Part shown: piece by piece, positions 28,914-41,989 of the stretch
Layout: each line of letters starts with the position of its first letter
How positions within the stretch are numbered: position 1 is the stretch's first letter
From: Monarcha castaneiventris obscurior
Lineage: Eukaryota > Chordata > Aves > Passeriformes > Monarchidae
Length of the DNA: 64,000 nt
NCBI GenBank assembly: GCA_026261815.1
Contig: JAMPIT010000059.1
Coordinates: 13,936,001-14,000,000 of the forward strand
Direction of reading: 5' to 3'
Program-made: the position numbers and the translations under genes
Notes under the pieces: generated by a model
Told to the model about the DNA's origin: nothing
What the model saw: the letters and a program-made list of their open reading frames with translations, nothing else
Databases searched by the model: none

Positions 28914-30972
28914 ATCACTCCCTTCTTACTTTGCAGAAGGAATAGAAGATACCTTTGCGAAGACCCTTAAGCTTTTATATTGTATTGTTTTCCTCAGATG
29001 TCTATTAAATGTCTTCTATTGAAAAATAATACAAAAATGCAATTTTAGGGTGAGACAGCAAAGTGATGTGGTAATGTCTAATAAATACTAGAAAGCTTTA
29101 CATTACAAGTTCCATTTTAGGTAGTATATTAGACCTGGATACCAGTGAGTTTTTAACTCCCAGTAAGGTCAAAGACCTTTTTAAGGGGTGGGAGAGAACA
29201 TATTTGTCAGGTGTTTTCAGTATCAGTCAATCAGCATACATATTAATTGCTCTCATTTCATTTAGGAAAACGCAACCAAGTTTTCTAATCAAGCATACTG
29301 CAAGTGTGGGTTAGCTGTTAAAGTAAGAAAGAAGACACTGTGAGGATAAGACTACATGGGCCAGTACTTTGACTAAATATTGATGGACCTGTTATTTGGC
29401 TTTTTTCTGCTATGCTGTGTTAAAATTTTGCCTTAAACAGCAAGCTTTTGTTTTTAACTCTTTACTAGCTGGTACACACTGTCACTATGCAATTTAACAG
29501 AAGTTTGTTAAATGCAAGTAACTCAGAAAGTGTTTTGCTGGCTGTTCTGGAGGGGTTGTTTGGATTTCTTTAATTTGTTGTTTTGGTTTTTAAAATCTGG
29601 ATCCACTTCCTGCAGAAGTTCTGAGTGAAGTTAGAAAAAAGCATTCGTAATACCCTGTAAGATCCCATGCGTTGGGGCTGGCGAGGTGTATGTAGTCTTT
29701 GGAGAATGTCTGGGAGATACTTTGGGAAATAGCATACTTTCACATGCAAGGAGATTAGAACAGATGTTTAGCCACAGCCTTTCCAGTGATAAATTAACCC
29801 AGAACCCCACTGGTAACTGTAGCATATAGGTTACATCAATTTAGTGCTTAAACTGTGGGAGAAGGCTGGCAGTTTAGTTTAGAAGTAGCACTTCCATTGC
29901 TCTTTCTCTGCAGAGCTGCAAATGGAGATGTGCCTGAATGTAACTTCCAACACTACAGCATCAGCATTGAGTTTGTGCCTTGTAAGTTTGCACTGGCTGT
30001 AGAAATGAAACACCATTAGGATATGTAGAAATCTATCTTCCATTATCATTGTACAACTCTATCCTGCAAATGTTTTGTTTAACTTGCATTAAAAGAAATT
30101 TGCACATTTTAGGTGTGTATGTTCTATGTATATATGCACATATACGATCATCTTTTGATGGGGTTTGGTTTCTTTTATGTACTTATTTTGTGTACTTTAT
30201 AAATCATAGGATGGGTGACATTTTCTGTACTTAAATGAAGTAAAATGTTGGAGTACAACATCAGCTATGTTATTGGAGTATTTCTTCAATGTTACGTTCA
30301 AGTTTTTACTGCTTTGTTATCTTCTTAGACTTTTGTTTCTGTGTTTAATAGCCAAACAAAATAGTTAAATATTCTTTGATCTGCAAGGTGCTGAGCTTTT
30401 TTTTTACTAATATGATGAATTTTTTTTTTCCAAAATCCTTCAGCTTTACCTTTGAATGTGTAAATGTGAATCAGTGGGCTGCAAACCTTTCTGTCAGCTT
30501 TTGGGGGGGTGGCAGGAGAGGGAGTGGGTGAGGGCAGGAATTCCAGTGTAGGTACAGGCAACTATCTTAAAATCTAATCCTCATTGCAACAAAATCTCAT
30601 TTGTAGTTTTCTCTTGTGAACACTTAAGAAGTGAGCCACATACTAGCATGGCTGTCATTCAGAGGTTTGAAACCACTGTCTGAAATGTTTGTCTCTTGAC
30701 CTTTTTAAAAATGAGGATCCTTACTGCAATCTTGCAACCTTAAAATTCTCAGGAATGGGGTTTTTTTTAGGTTTGGTTTTTTCTTTCCTTTTTGTGGTAA
30801 GCTGATTTGTCCTATGGGCTTCCATTTGCTTAACTGTGTAATCTTTTATCTTTGATGCAAAAGAAAAATATACTGTATGTTTTAAATCTACATCTTGCTG
30901 CTTGCTCAAATGACATCTGTAACAGAACCTTTAATATTTGATGTTGAAAGTTGTTTTTAGAAATATATTCCA

Positions 30973-30978
30973 AATAAA
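30973..30978 (+). promoter_or_regulatory. Distal VPS4B poly(A) signal AATAAA
   Basis: Canonical hexamer about 2.15 kb after the stop, followed within roughly 35-60 bases by a T/GT-rich downstream element. Chosen as the likely main distal end. Confidence 0.45.
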
Positions 30979-31040
30979 CTTGGCTGCTTAGGATTGCAGC
31001 TACAAGGGCAACTTTTTGCTTTGCTGTCTTTGTAAAACGA

Positions 31041-34000
31041 TGATAAATTAACACATATCGCCAAGCTTCTTGGCTAAGTTATCTATAGCAGATGATAGCC
31101 AAATGAGGGAGTGTGCAAAATCACTTTTTAACTTTCAGTGTTAATTGAAAATACTCGAAATGAAGGAATCCATGAAAGGCTGTATTTGCTTTGAATAATC
31201 AAAACCTTTGTAAATAGTGGACAAATAAGTTGTACATTTTAAACAACATCTGGTCTTTGGCTGGTTAGCTTACAAATTTTTTTCATACCTTCTGGTGTTG
31301 CTGCTTACTCTGACTGCAATATGAAAAAATGTCATTTTCCTTCCTGTGTGTAAAATAATTTTTCAGTTAAATCACTTGTGTATGTGCTCGTGTCCTCCAC
31401 AGATGGTTTCCTCACACTGGCATTAAGGTATGGATTTCCTACCATTTGTGGTGTATCTCTTGATGCACATACTTAGAGGGTTAGAACAGCTCAGTAAATT
31501 ACCTTCTTTCATTTTTTCCTGCATTCCCTGACTGACATCAAGTTCCAGAGTTGTTTGATTTACGTGTTGCCTTTTTGTCATTGTCTACCATAACAAAAAC
31601 ATACAAATCTTTTAAGTTTTCCATAAATCTCTTACATTTTTCATTTGGTTTGGTTTTTCAAGTCTGCTGGTCTTTGAATATACTTACATGCTTTTGTTTT
31701 AATTAGCAGAGCAGAACAAATGTAGCTGAGGGAGATACTCTGGAATCTGTTTTTTTCGTCTTCCTGCCTGCCAGAATTTGCTCTTTTTGTCAGCTGAAGC
31801 AAAGAAGCTGCTGAATATTCTCTGGTCAGGTGTTTTGATCTACTTTTGGTGTTTATTTAGTGTTCTTAATAAGAATATTCCACTTTTTTTGTTGTTCTTC
31901 TGAGGATTATCTTCACAGGAAGCTATTTAATAGTTCTGAATTTGTTGAAATGTTCAGGAACATCTCCATTTTGCTGTTTACTCTTTCCTTCCTCCAGAAT
32001 GACAAGCTTGTTTCAAGATTGGCTTCCATACATGTTTTTGGTCTTAACCAGATTCGCCCTAGTAATCATGGTTGACTTAAAGCCATTCCTGTAACTTACG
32101 TAAACTATTGCAAGAACTCAGTGGTCTGTTTGTTTCATACTGGGCTGCTGTTCCAGCAGATAATTAATTCTTATCAAAACATTGTTCCTTTTATTCTTGA
32201 GCAGGCAGCTTTTGTGGTAGCTCTTGTGGCGTAGCTTCAGTGCTTACCCCGTCAATTTTTCTTTAGCTTTTTATACACATACTAATCTAGGGATTTTATT
32301 CCACAAATCCTCTGTCATCATAATTAGCTGCATAAAAACTCTTTTAATTGGTCGTTCATCCTCTGTCCTGGCATTTGTATAGTGACAGCCCAGGTATTAG
32401 ATAAGATTGTCCTGTTTTTATCTTTTGGTCCCTGTGACCTAATTACAATTCTTCCTCTCCCTCCCTACCTCTACATGCACACACACCCTTCTGATGGGAG
32501 CTTTTTGATTAGGTTGCTGGTTTGTGACATTTTCTGTTTACTCACCTTTGCAGCCTTTCTACCAGAGAGGCTCCAACTTGATGAATAAATACTCAAGGAT
32601 ACTTCTTTGCTTTGTCATGTCAATTCCGAGTTTGGGGATGCTAGATTTCCATCTGTCTGTGCCAGCTGTGCATGGTACCTGCCACATGTACAATCTGCTA
32701 GTCTTTTGCAGAAATACTTGACATTTTTGGGCTTGTTTAGATGAACTTCTCGACCCTTAGTCGTGGAAGCACAATACAATGTCCTATCTGTATCATAACA
32801 GAGCGAAGTTCCCTTCTAGATAGGCTTTGGTTGTGTTTTGAGACATCTCCAGGAAATAAGTCACTGGCACCTGACACAGGCCTGATGTTGATAATGCAGC
32901 CAGAGGTTTCTTTCCTGCTTGGTGACCTATTATCAGGCACTGTGACATGAATTGGCAGGACTTGCTTTTGCTTGCCCTCACTCCTCCTCTGCTGCCTCAA
33001 CTCATTTAAATCCAAGCTATTCAAGGCAGGGACTTTGCTTTCAAACATGCTCAGTGTCATATGCATTCTGTCAACTATAAACAGTAATTTCCTCTGACTC
33101 ACTCGGTTGTCGGCCTGATGACCGTCCACAGGTAATTTGTTACAAAAATCTCAGCTGCAGTAGTTGCCTTCTGCTGCTTCTCTGTCCATGTCTCAGCAGT
33201 AGCGAGTCAGCTGGGCAAGGGACTGGGAAAGTGGCTATAAATATCACCATCTCATTCAGGAAATACAATGGCAAATGGGGACTGTTACTTGCAGCTGTGA
33301 CTTAGGCTCTGGCAGAGTCAGCTGAATTGTTTGCCCAATAAAGAGTTAGGAAAAAATTAAAATTAAAACTATATAAATTCAAATTATCGTTTCTTCTTCC
33401 TCTCCTCCTTAAGGCTGGAGCATGGGCTGTAGCTGGCAGGCTCTGACCTATCAAGACCCTTGCTTTATGTAAGATTTTAGAAAATCTGAAAAAATTAGCT
33501 GATTACTGTTTTCAAATGTCCCATTTAAATTGCCAGTTGAAATGCTCATGCTCGTGCCTGACTGGGCATGAGCTCATTTGAAGTTTTAATGATGTTTTAA
33601 TTAATTAATCACAGCTATTAGTTGCTCCATAGACAACTGAACAGCAAATAAATTATTATTGTTTTAATCTTTATATCTGCTCTTGTTTGGATGTGGACTG
33701 GTATGTTTGTGTCCTGCCTTGCTCTGTCACTATAATTTTAAAACGTTTTCTTTTTTGTTGTCGCTGTTTTTACCTGCCCAAAAAGCACATGCCCACGGTG
33801 CACGTGTCCCCTGCCAGTGTGGGAGCGAGCAGGGCGCTGTGCCTGCCTGACAGCAGCGCTGCTTTAGCTGCAGCATAGCCGCAGTTTCCACAGGAGCCGC
33901 AGGACCTGCCGACAGAGCCTAAACCCTTCTGTCCACCTTTCACCTTCACTGTCCCTTCACCAGCTTCAGGACAGAAGGGGTGCCCCTGTAAAGACACTGC

Positions 34001-37000
34001 CATGGGCCAGACTCACCCCGAGGGCACACGGGCACACCCCTATGTGTAGGAATGCTGGTGACAAACACCTCAAAAACAGGCAGGGTCCTGTGTGACCACC
34101 CAGCCAGGGCACACCAGGGAGGCCCTGCAAAGTCACCTCCACCCAGCACCTGGAGCACTGCGAGGTGCCTGTCCATTCCAGGTTTAGATGGGCTCAGTCC
34201 AGCTGGGAACAAATGTGCTGAAGCATTCATGGGGTTTCTGTGGGGCAGTGGGACATAGTGGTGTTGTTCTTGCTGGGCAGTCTGAGGCTCTACATGGGGT
34301 AAATGAATCCACAGAAACACGTGTAGGATCTGTGCTTCAGATCCCCTGGAGCTGGCACAGGGTGGAAGTTGACTGGTGAGCAAGGGCAGCGATGCTGACA
34401 CTCGGGGCTCCTGTGGGGTTTTGTCCTAGTTGTCAGCTGTGTAAAGTGGTTTCCACAAGCTTTGAGGCTATTTGGCTTATTCTCTTGGGCCTTCTTTTGT
34501 GTAAAGCGTGCTCGCTTCGCTGCAGTACATACTGGAAATGCATGATGCTTCTTAGAAGAAGAAAAGGGTTTTGATGAGAATTTTCCTTTGATGTGAATGT
34601 TAATTGGCAATTTTTGCCTGCCTCTTTCCTGTTGCTTTTGACTTAATTTTCTGGGCTTTTTGCTGGTTTTTTAATTTGGGTTTCTTTCTTTTTTTGTCTG
34701 ACTTACCCTCTGTCCTTCACACCATTTTTTTTCTTTCTCAAACAGAAGATAAAGCACTGATTTCTTTTTGAATCCTGTTTCAAAGCTCTTTATGTTCCGA
34801 TATTTCTCCAGTGTTTATAGCAAAGCAATTTTATATCCAAGCAGAAGCTGACAGAGTGTCTCTGATTTCTGTTTTTCCCTTCAAAGCAACAGGCCCATCT
34901 GTACACGCTGTCCTTTCCCAAACTGATAGCAGGAAGGCAATAGGCTGTACTGTTGTTAGAGGATGGAGATGGACCTGGAGGAGCACAAGCAACTCTGATG
35001 TGCTTGGTAGCAGTGCAAGGGGGAGGAGCAGGTGAATTGCAACCTGTTTTGCACCTGCTTCTTGGGTTAGAGAGGGAAAACAGAGCTATGTACAAGACAT
35101 CTTCTAAGTTTCCATTGCGCAGCAGCAGCTTCTCTGCAGTGCGTGCCAAAGACAAATTAGCAGGAGCTGATGGCAAGGGCAGAGGTTGTGTAATTTCATT
35201 CAAGAAATAAACACCAGCCTCTTGCCAGTGCTGTCAATATCCTGAGTGTTACCTGGAACTGGAAACAGACTTAATTCATGTTAAAAGATTGAGCAAACAA
35301 AGTTGTCTGAATTACTTTGACAGAGAACCTGGCATGAACTTGGAGGAGGTAATTTCAGTTCTTCTGGTATTTTTAAGAGTGCAGCTATAAAGCAAAGAGC
35401 AATGGGAGAGTTCGATGCTGTCCCACGCAGCAACATGGGGGAGGGCAAGCAGCTCTATAAACTTAGAGTTTTCAGTGAGAGGCACAAAGAAGACCTGGGG
35501 AGCAATGTGGTGGTTTGTAAGCACAGCAGCTACCTAAGATCACCTACAAAAGGTAAGATTCTGAGAAAACCAGAGGCCTTCCAAGACTGCAAATCATTAA
35601 TTTGGCCTTTTGTGACAAGATCGAGTCATATGAACATGAGCATAATAGACATGGCTTGACTGGAGTGGTATAACTTGAAGCTTAGTCTTGAAGCAGAGAA
35701 AACTCACGAAAGTTTGGGACCTGTCAATCTTTAAAGATTACCTGGAGGTGTTTCCAAAGGCACGATACAAAGCAGAAAATCATTCCTATGTTTGAAAAAC
35801 ACATTAGCAGCTTGGGCGGAGCAACTTAATCACCAAGTTGCTGAGTAGACATAGGCCAGAAGTTGCTACAAGTTTGACTAAAAAAATGTTCCCTATCTGG
35901 CTAAAAAGTGAAAGCATTCATGAAAATACATATCCTGGAAGGTAATGATGACTGTGATAGGTAAAGACTGTCTCTGAGGGAATGCAGAACATGATACAAA
36001 CACTGAGCAAGCAGTGCAGTAGCTCCAATGGTAACTCCTAAGGGACATAGTTGAAAACAGCCGGGAAAGGCTCCCTCCTTCAGCTGTCTGCCTAGAGTTT
36101 CTGCCTGAAAGCCTAAAAAAGTGTAGTGACCAAGGAACTAATTCCTCCATGGATGAAATTCTGTATTAAGGCTCTCTCTGTCACAGTATCATAATATGAG
36201 CTTCGAGACCATACCTGCAGCAGCTGTGGATTTTCTAGACAAGTAGGGGCCAAGGGAAGGTGAAGCCATGGCAAGCCTCACATAACTCTTATCTGAGTTT
36301 GTTAAACAAAGGGGGAGGGGAGTTCTCAGGCCCGTGAGACTCTTCCCTTTCTCTCCTTATCCAGTTTCCAGCAGGAGGTGTGTGTCACCCCAGAGTAAGC
36401 ACAGCACGGGCATCTTCTCCTCTTCCATCCCCCTGAAGCACAGATTCCCAGGCAATGTGTATCTGTGATCCCTTTGGTCAGCAGATCCTTGGTTTATGCA
36501 CTCAGCAGTTCAGCTCTTCCTTAGGGCACTGGGGAAAGGGGGCAGCTGCAACCAGCTGGAGAACTGTGAGGCAGGATAGGAGTTGCAACTGATTTTGCTG
36601 GAAAAGGAGGAAAGGCTCTACAGCAGTGCTGACAAGTGGAAGGCTGCAGGGGGAAGGTGTGGAAAGCCAGGGCAGCTCCAGAAAAGGCTGACACGTGTCA
36701 CATCTTAAAATACTGTTGATTGTAAGAATGGCTCTACAGACCAGTTTTATGATGAAAACCTTCAAAATACAAGCACTAATCTTTCTCCAGTAAAGACTAC
36801 GGCATGTTTGCTTATTAGAAAAATGATTGCTTTCCATTAGGAATAAAAGAATCCCATTACCCAGCACTCAAGGTACATTAAGTAGTGCAGAAAATCATAC
36901 TATGCCTGAAAGGAAGGTGATTTTGGTGGAACAGCATTTTCAAACTCCCCAGTGTGTCCCTTCTAGTCGTATAGTGCATTTTCCTGTACATGTTCAATGA

Positions 37001-40000
37001 CTACGGCCCAGTAGAGGGTTCCCAGGGGATAAGTGCAATAGGGTGGGGGGCAGTGAGGCACTGGGGGTATTGTTACAGTGTCAGGTGAACACACAGCTGG
37101 TGTCTCTGGAGCTTCACCTACTCAGACAACTGCTGTTATCTGTAAAATCAGCTGTGCTATCTTGTAACATGAACTTGCACTGCATATCTGCTTACATATA
37201 ATTTTTGAGGTGATAAGACCAGTCAAGAGTTGGTGCTCTTATGCCAAGAGACAAAGTGCATGTCCCTGTGTGAAAGGCCTGAATTAACTTCTTGCAGATA
37301 CTTACACATGTTTTAGCTCTGAACCTTTCAGTGCAGAGACCAGCCGTAGCCTCTTCCTTCCTGTGCCTGCTCGCTTTCAGCAGTACTTTTCCATGCCACC
37401 TGAGGAGAAGGTAGGCTGCTCAGCTTTCTCTTCCAACCCACAATCCACAGCATCCCTAGGAATATTTAGCAAGCTAAAGGAATCTCATGTCCAAGTGTGA
37501 ACAGCAAATTGTTCCCATGTGAAGTCTGGTATAAGTAGGGGTACCAAATGAAAAGAAACACAGCTACTGAATGAAGTTCACGATCATCTTGGTCACAAGT
37601 TTCATTTATGACTTTTTAAATTACAGAGTGAAGATTTGATTTTACTACTGGGTTGTCATTGATTTTATTTCAATAGATCTAGTGCTCAACATACAAAATA
37701 TCAGTACAGTTACTTCCTCACCATAAAATAAAAAAAAATTGTAACATATAATGGTTCATCATTTACAAGTAGGTAATTTTGAATATTGTTTTCCTTTTTT
37801 TTCTTCTAACACCTATGCCAAACATGTTAAGCAATTAAATAAGTTTTGAAGTACAGAGTGAAGACAAAATTCTGATTCAAACAGTGCTTTGAGCATTTTT
37901 GTTTGCAGAGTGCTCATCCCAAAGCAGCTGCAGCAGCCCTCGGGAGGCAGGCTGGAGGCTGGGCTATCTATATCTGTACGTGTCACCTGCTTTTGTAGCA
38001 CACGATCAGGCACCAACACCTCCTCTGCTCCCAGCAGGCAGCCCCGCTTCGACCCGAGCCCCGGCTGCCCACAAGCACCGCCCGCCTGTGCGCACACAGC
38101 CCCGGGGAGTGATTCTGCAGCAGCCCCTGGGCCATCAGCCCTGCCCGTGTTCATCCTGGCAAGGGCTGGTGGCTGTGAGAGCGCTGGGATCCAGCCCTGC
38201 TGCAAGCAAGCACCTCCTGGGAGGTACACAGAGTGCAGCAGCACTGGAAATTCCCTTCCAGAGAGACCCACAGGATTAGGCTGACATTTTTCCAGCAGAG
38301 AGGGTACCTGGACATGGTGCTGTTGCCTGAGCACTGCTCTGGGAGCTGTGTGGCCCTGCAGGACAAAGACAATTTTGTGATCTCTGCCGGCACAACCACC
38401 AGCACACGAGCTGTTGTACAGCTACAGCGGGGCTGGCTTTTTGTTTGGGAAAGAGCAGCCAAGCAGACAACTGGGTGTGATGCACATTTCAGTCACCCTA
38501 AGTTTGATACCACCTTACACTGGCAATCATTTCACTCGTCTTTCCCAAGGATCCTCTATGGACCATGGTCAGGGACAGACAGTATGTTAGATAGATCCTT
38601 TTCTGATGGAATACAGCACCTCTTGTGTTCCTATTAACTATTCTTCAAGAGATAAGGGATCATGAAAGTTGGTTGATGGGAACAACCTATTTACACTACC
38701 ATTATTCTAAAACATTACGTTTCCCAGGAATCCCAGAATTACTAACATCGCTCTTATCTCTTGTAACCATTAATGCTAATTTCTTAAGAGCGCTGTTAGA
38801 TGTCACATCTATGCTTGCTACAAGAAAAAAAGAAAAAAAAAAAGGAGGGTTGGGGAAGGCTAGAAAAGAATTTAAGGTATCTTGGAAAAAAGAAAAAATG
38901 TTATTTTCCTTAGCCCTGGAAGTTACTCTCTCACTGCTTTTATTTTTTTTCCTAAATGCAGTAGGACAGGCTGGATAGAAGTCACACCAAGGCATCTCCA
39001 GCTTTATCATAGTGTAGTCTATGGGATCCTGGTCCTCCCTTCCCCTTCCAAAAAGGCAGAAAACAAAATTCAGTAGATGAATAGTCAGGCATCAGAGGCA
39101 GGAGGCTGCAACCATGCTACCCGCTCTTCCAAAACTTCATCCCTTCTCCTGAAGGCCTCTGGAAGCAAGACATGTTTCTTTTACATGCTGATGTGTTTTG
39201 GGAGTATGTATCTTTTAAGATCAAAAAGGACATTTCTAATACCAGCTATTTGTCCTGTAGTATTACCAATTCACAAACTTGTTTCCATGTTTAAATGATA
39301 ACTTTGGTTCTACAGTTGCCACACTTTGGCTCATATTGAATATGCGGCATTACCACAATTTTGTCACTGAAAAACTCTGTTGAAAGATTTAAATTAACAA
39401 AACTGATGAAGCAGAAAACCACAGCTGCAACAGTCCTTTGCTTTCATCTACTGGTATTGTATTCCCTGTCCTTCTCTAAACACATCACTGTTGTATTGAA
39501 GCTTCTTCTGCAGATTAATTAGCAAAGTAATGAGTATGTTTTATCCATTCTTTCTCCCTCCCCATCCTCAGGCTATATACAGACATTGGCCAGCTCGATC
39601 TTGAAAATTATACACTTCGTGATGTTATTTATGAAGGTCAGATTAATTAAGTATTGCTTTATGTATAACTGCAGTTTGGAGTGGTGTTATGATGTTTATG
39701 TTAGCGTTCAATTTCCAGTTCCACAGTCATTGAGAAAACAGTTCTATTGTAAACAATTCCCTTGTGCCAGGAATGCATTTCCTCTGTGAATGAGGTCATG
39801 TGAGATGAATACAAACCAGGTAACTTGGGGAGAGCAGACTTCAGTTTCCATTGGCATTATTTAAAAGAATCAAAAAGGTTTGCTGGGGAATTCATTGGTA
39901 GCTTGTATGGAGTTCATAAGGTCTTCCCCTTTGAATGCATTTCTCACACAGAAGTCAACAACACTTTACAGTGCAGACAACAAAACAAGAGCAAACATTA

Positions 40001-41604
40001 TCCCAGCTGAACTGTCAATCCCAACGTTGCTAAAGTGGCCTCTTAGCCAGAAGAAAAAAAAGCAGTATGGATTTTTCCATGAAATCTACTACAAGGAAAC
40101 ATCCCCATTAGTCTAGTAAGCTGTGAACATTTAACTGTGACTGAACAGGACCATATCACGAGTTCAAGGATTCTAAAGGTGCCCTACCAATGTTTAACCT
40201 TCATTTTACTGGGAGCTTAGTGCAGATGATTTTTTGCACTGACATCCTCACCTCGATCTTGAGGGTTATATCGTGAAAGACACATTTACTTCTGTCTGCT
40301 TTGCTCTATCTCTATACTGCTGACATTTGAGCTTTGAAAGCCTCAATGTCTTTTGTGGTGGAAATCTATAAATAGTCTAGAGTTATTATCTGATTAATCT
40401 CTTTTGTGTTAATTTGATATTGTTGGAAAGACAGCACAGATAGACTGTCCTATATGTAAAAGAGGAAATGAACATATTTGGTTGCTGCTTTTTCCTGTCC
40501 ACATCTTATTTTGACTTCTGCTAATGACATAATTAACATACTTTCAATCTTAGATGGATCACTAATCAACTTCCATTGATGTCACCCTAGCAGCTAGCAT
40601 TTTATTATGCACAATATCTTCCTCTCACTTCCTTGCGCCTCCACCTCTGAAGCACTGGACTCAAAATGCCACCAAAGACATATTCCAGGTCAATCCCATT
40701 TCAAGACTAATCCTTGGTTTTCTCATCCTTTTACTGCGTCAAATTCAGGTTCTTTGTTCTCACTCTGAAAACTGCATAATCCCTGCCCACAACTCTGTTT
40801 CCATTTCCACCTACTCACTATTTCTAATCTCCTCCTCTACAATATTATTTTCACGCCCTTCTGCACACCCTCTTGCCTAGGGGATTTTAGTTTTTCCTTT
40901 GTTTTGGTTTTTTTTTGGGGGGGGACTGTTTTGTACAAGCCAATGACTGCATATTCACTAGTGAGAAGAAGTAATCTGAGTGAGTTTTTAAGTTACAAAT
41001 AATTATAACTTCAATGAAAAAAATACCAAATGCAGGCATTTATACTAAATAAATATCTAAATATCTTAGTCAAATATATGGAGTTATTTTATTCAAACTA
41101 CTCTGGGGTTTCTGTTTTGTTTGTTTTAATATTTGTTCTAATAGTCTGCCTTAAAACTGAAAACCATGCTTTTATCTTCTTTTTAACGTGAATAACATGA
41201 AAAACCTGTAGTATCACTCAGCAGGGAACACGCCATGCTGAAAAAAAATTTGTATTTAGAAGAAGAGAGCAGCATGAACTCCAACTGCAGCCAGCAGAAC
41301 CCAGTGAAGCTCAACCACTGCGCAAACCGAGTCCCACAGAACCTGCATCTGTTTTTACTAGAGCGATGATAGCTTTAAAACACGCCGTGATAGAGTCTGT
41401 TAATTATCTTGCATAAAGGATTTATGCTTTCTACCTCACCGACACACGATATTTCCCATACAAGGGAGAGAGCTCTCTGCTCTTATCCCATTCCGAGTGC
41501 ACACACTGCAGGAACGTTCTGACACATCTCCACCATTCTCGTCATGTCAATTGGTAACCTCAGGCAATGTATTAACAAGTTTGTGTACAAACAGGCGCTT
41601 CATG
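31041..41604. other. Intergenic DNA between VPS4B and KDSR
   Basis: No exon of a recognised protein on either strand. The stretch is mostly AT-rich single-copy-looking DNA, with moderately GC-richer patches at about 33,780-34,400 and 37,900-38,480 where open frames of 100-173 codons appear on both strands at once; I read these as compositional. Purine-rich and poly(A) tracts occur near 38,820-38,850, and a T-run followed by a G-run near 40,905-40,924. No CR1 or LTR landmark was found here before 41,605. Confidence 0.6.
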
Positions 41605-41965
41605 CTCCGGACGAGAAGTTTGCGTGAAGACCTCGCAGCAACCTCCCAGTGTCTGAAGGGAACCCATGGGGAAGACAGAGAGGGACTCTTTGTCAAGAAC
41701 TGTAGGGATAGGACAAAGGGGAACGGGTACAAACCGAAAGAGGGGAAATTTAGGTGAGGTATCCAGAAGAAATGCGTTACTGTGAGGGCGATGAGGCACT
41801 GGAACAGGTTGCCCGGAGAAGCTGTGGACGACCCATGACCGGCAGTGTTCAGGCTGGACGGGGCTTTGAGCAACCCGATCTAGTGGAAGGCGCTCCTGCC
41901 CACGGCAGGGAGGTGGGAACGAGATCATCTGTAGGGTCCTTGGAACCCAAACCATTCTATGATTA
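41605..41965 (+). mobile_element. CR1 LINE 3'-end fragment, plus orientation, upstream of KDSR
   Basis: Landmarks in order: a diverged 'gaagtttgcgtgaagacctc' region, 'gtctgaagggaacc', 'gagagggactctttgtcaag', 'gataggacaaaggggaac', 'gaggcactggaacaggttgcc', 'ttcaggctggacggggctttg' and the well-kept tail 'gaacccaaaccattctatgatt'. One frame still reads a CR1-like peptide across 41,630-41,755 before stopping. The tail is better preserved than in the VPS4B-flanking copy, and it ends about 25 bases before the KDSR CpG island becomes obvious. Confidence 0.9.
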
Positions 41966-41989
41966 ACCAGCATCAGGGCTTTTTCCCCC

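Larger units (their letters stand above)
28824..31040 (+). other. VPS4B: VPS4B 3' UTR (probable extent)
   Basis: AT-rich sequence after the stop codon with no further coding signal. Candidate poly(A) signals are AATAAA at 28908-28913 (85 bases after the stop), ATTAAA at 29004-29009, AATAAA at 29080-29085 and AATAAA at 30973-30978. A T/GT-rich stretch near 31012-31035 follows the last one, making it a good distal site and giving a UTR of about 2.2 kb. The true 3' end needs transcript data. Confidence 0.5.

Noticed and set aside
32737..33129. 130-codon minus-strand frame in the intergenic region
   Set aside because: No recognisable domain; plus-strand frames overlap it; no splice or promoter support.
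33946..34401. 151-codon minus-strand frame
   Set aside because: Lies in a GC-richer patch with similar frames on the plus strand; proline/serine-rich without family resemblance.
35402..35659. 85-codon plus frame followed internally by a good-looking donor (AAAG|GTAAGA near 35552)
   Set aside because: A single donor-like string with no acceptor partner or protein similarity. Such strings occur often by chance.
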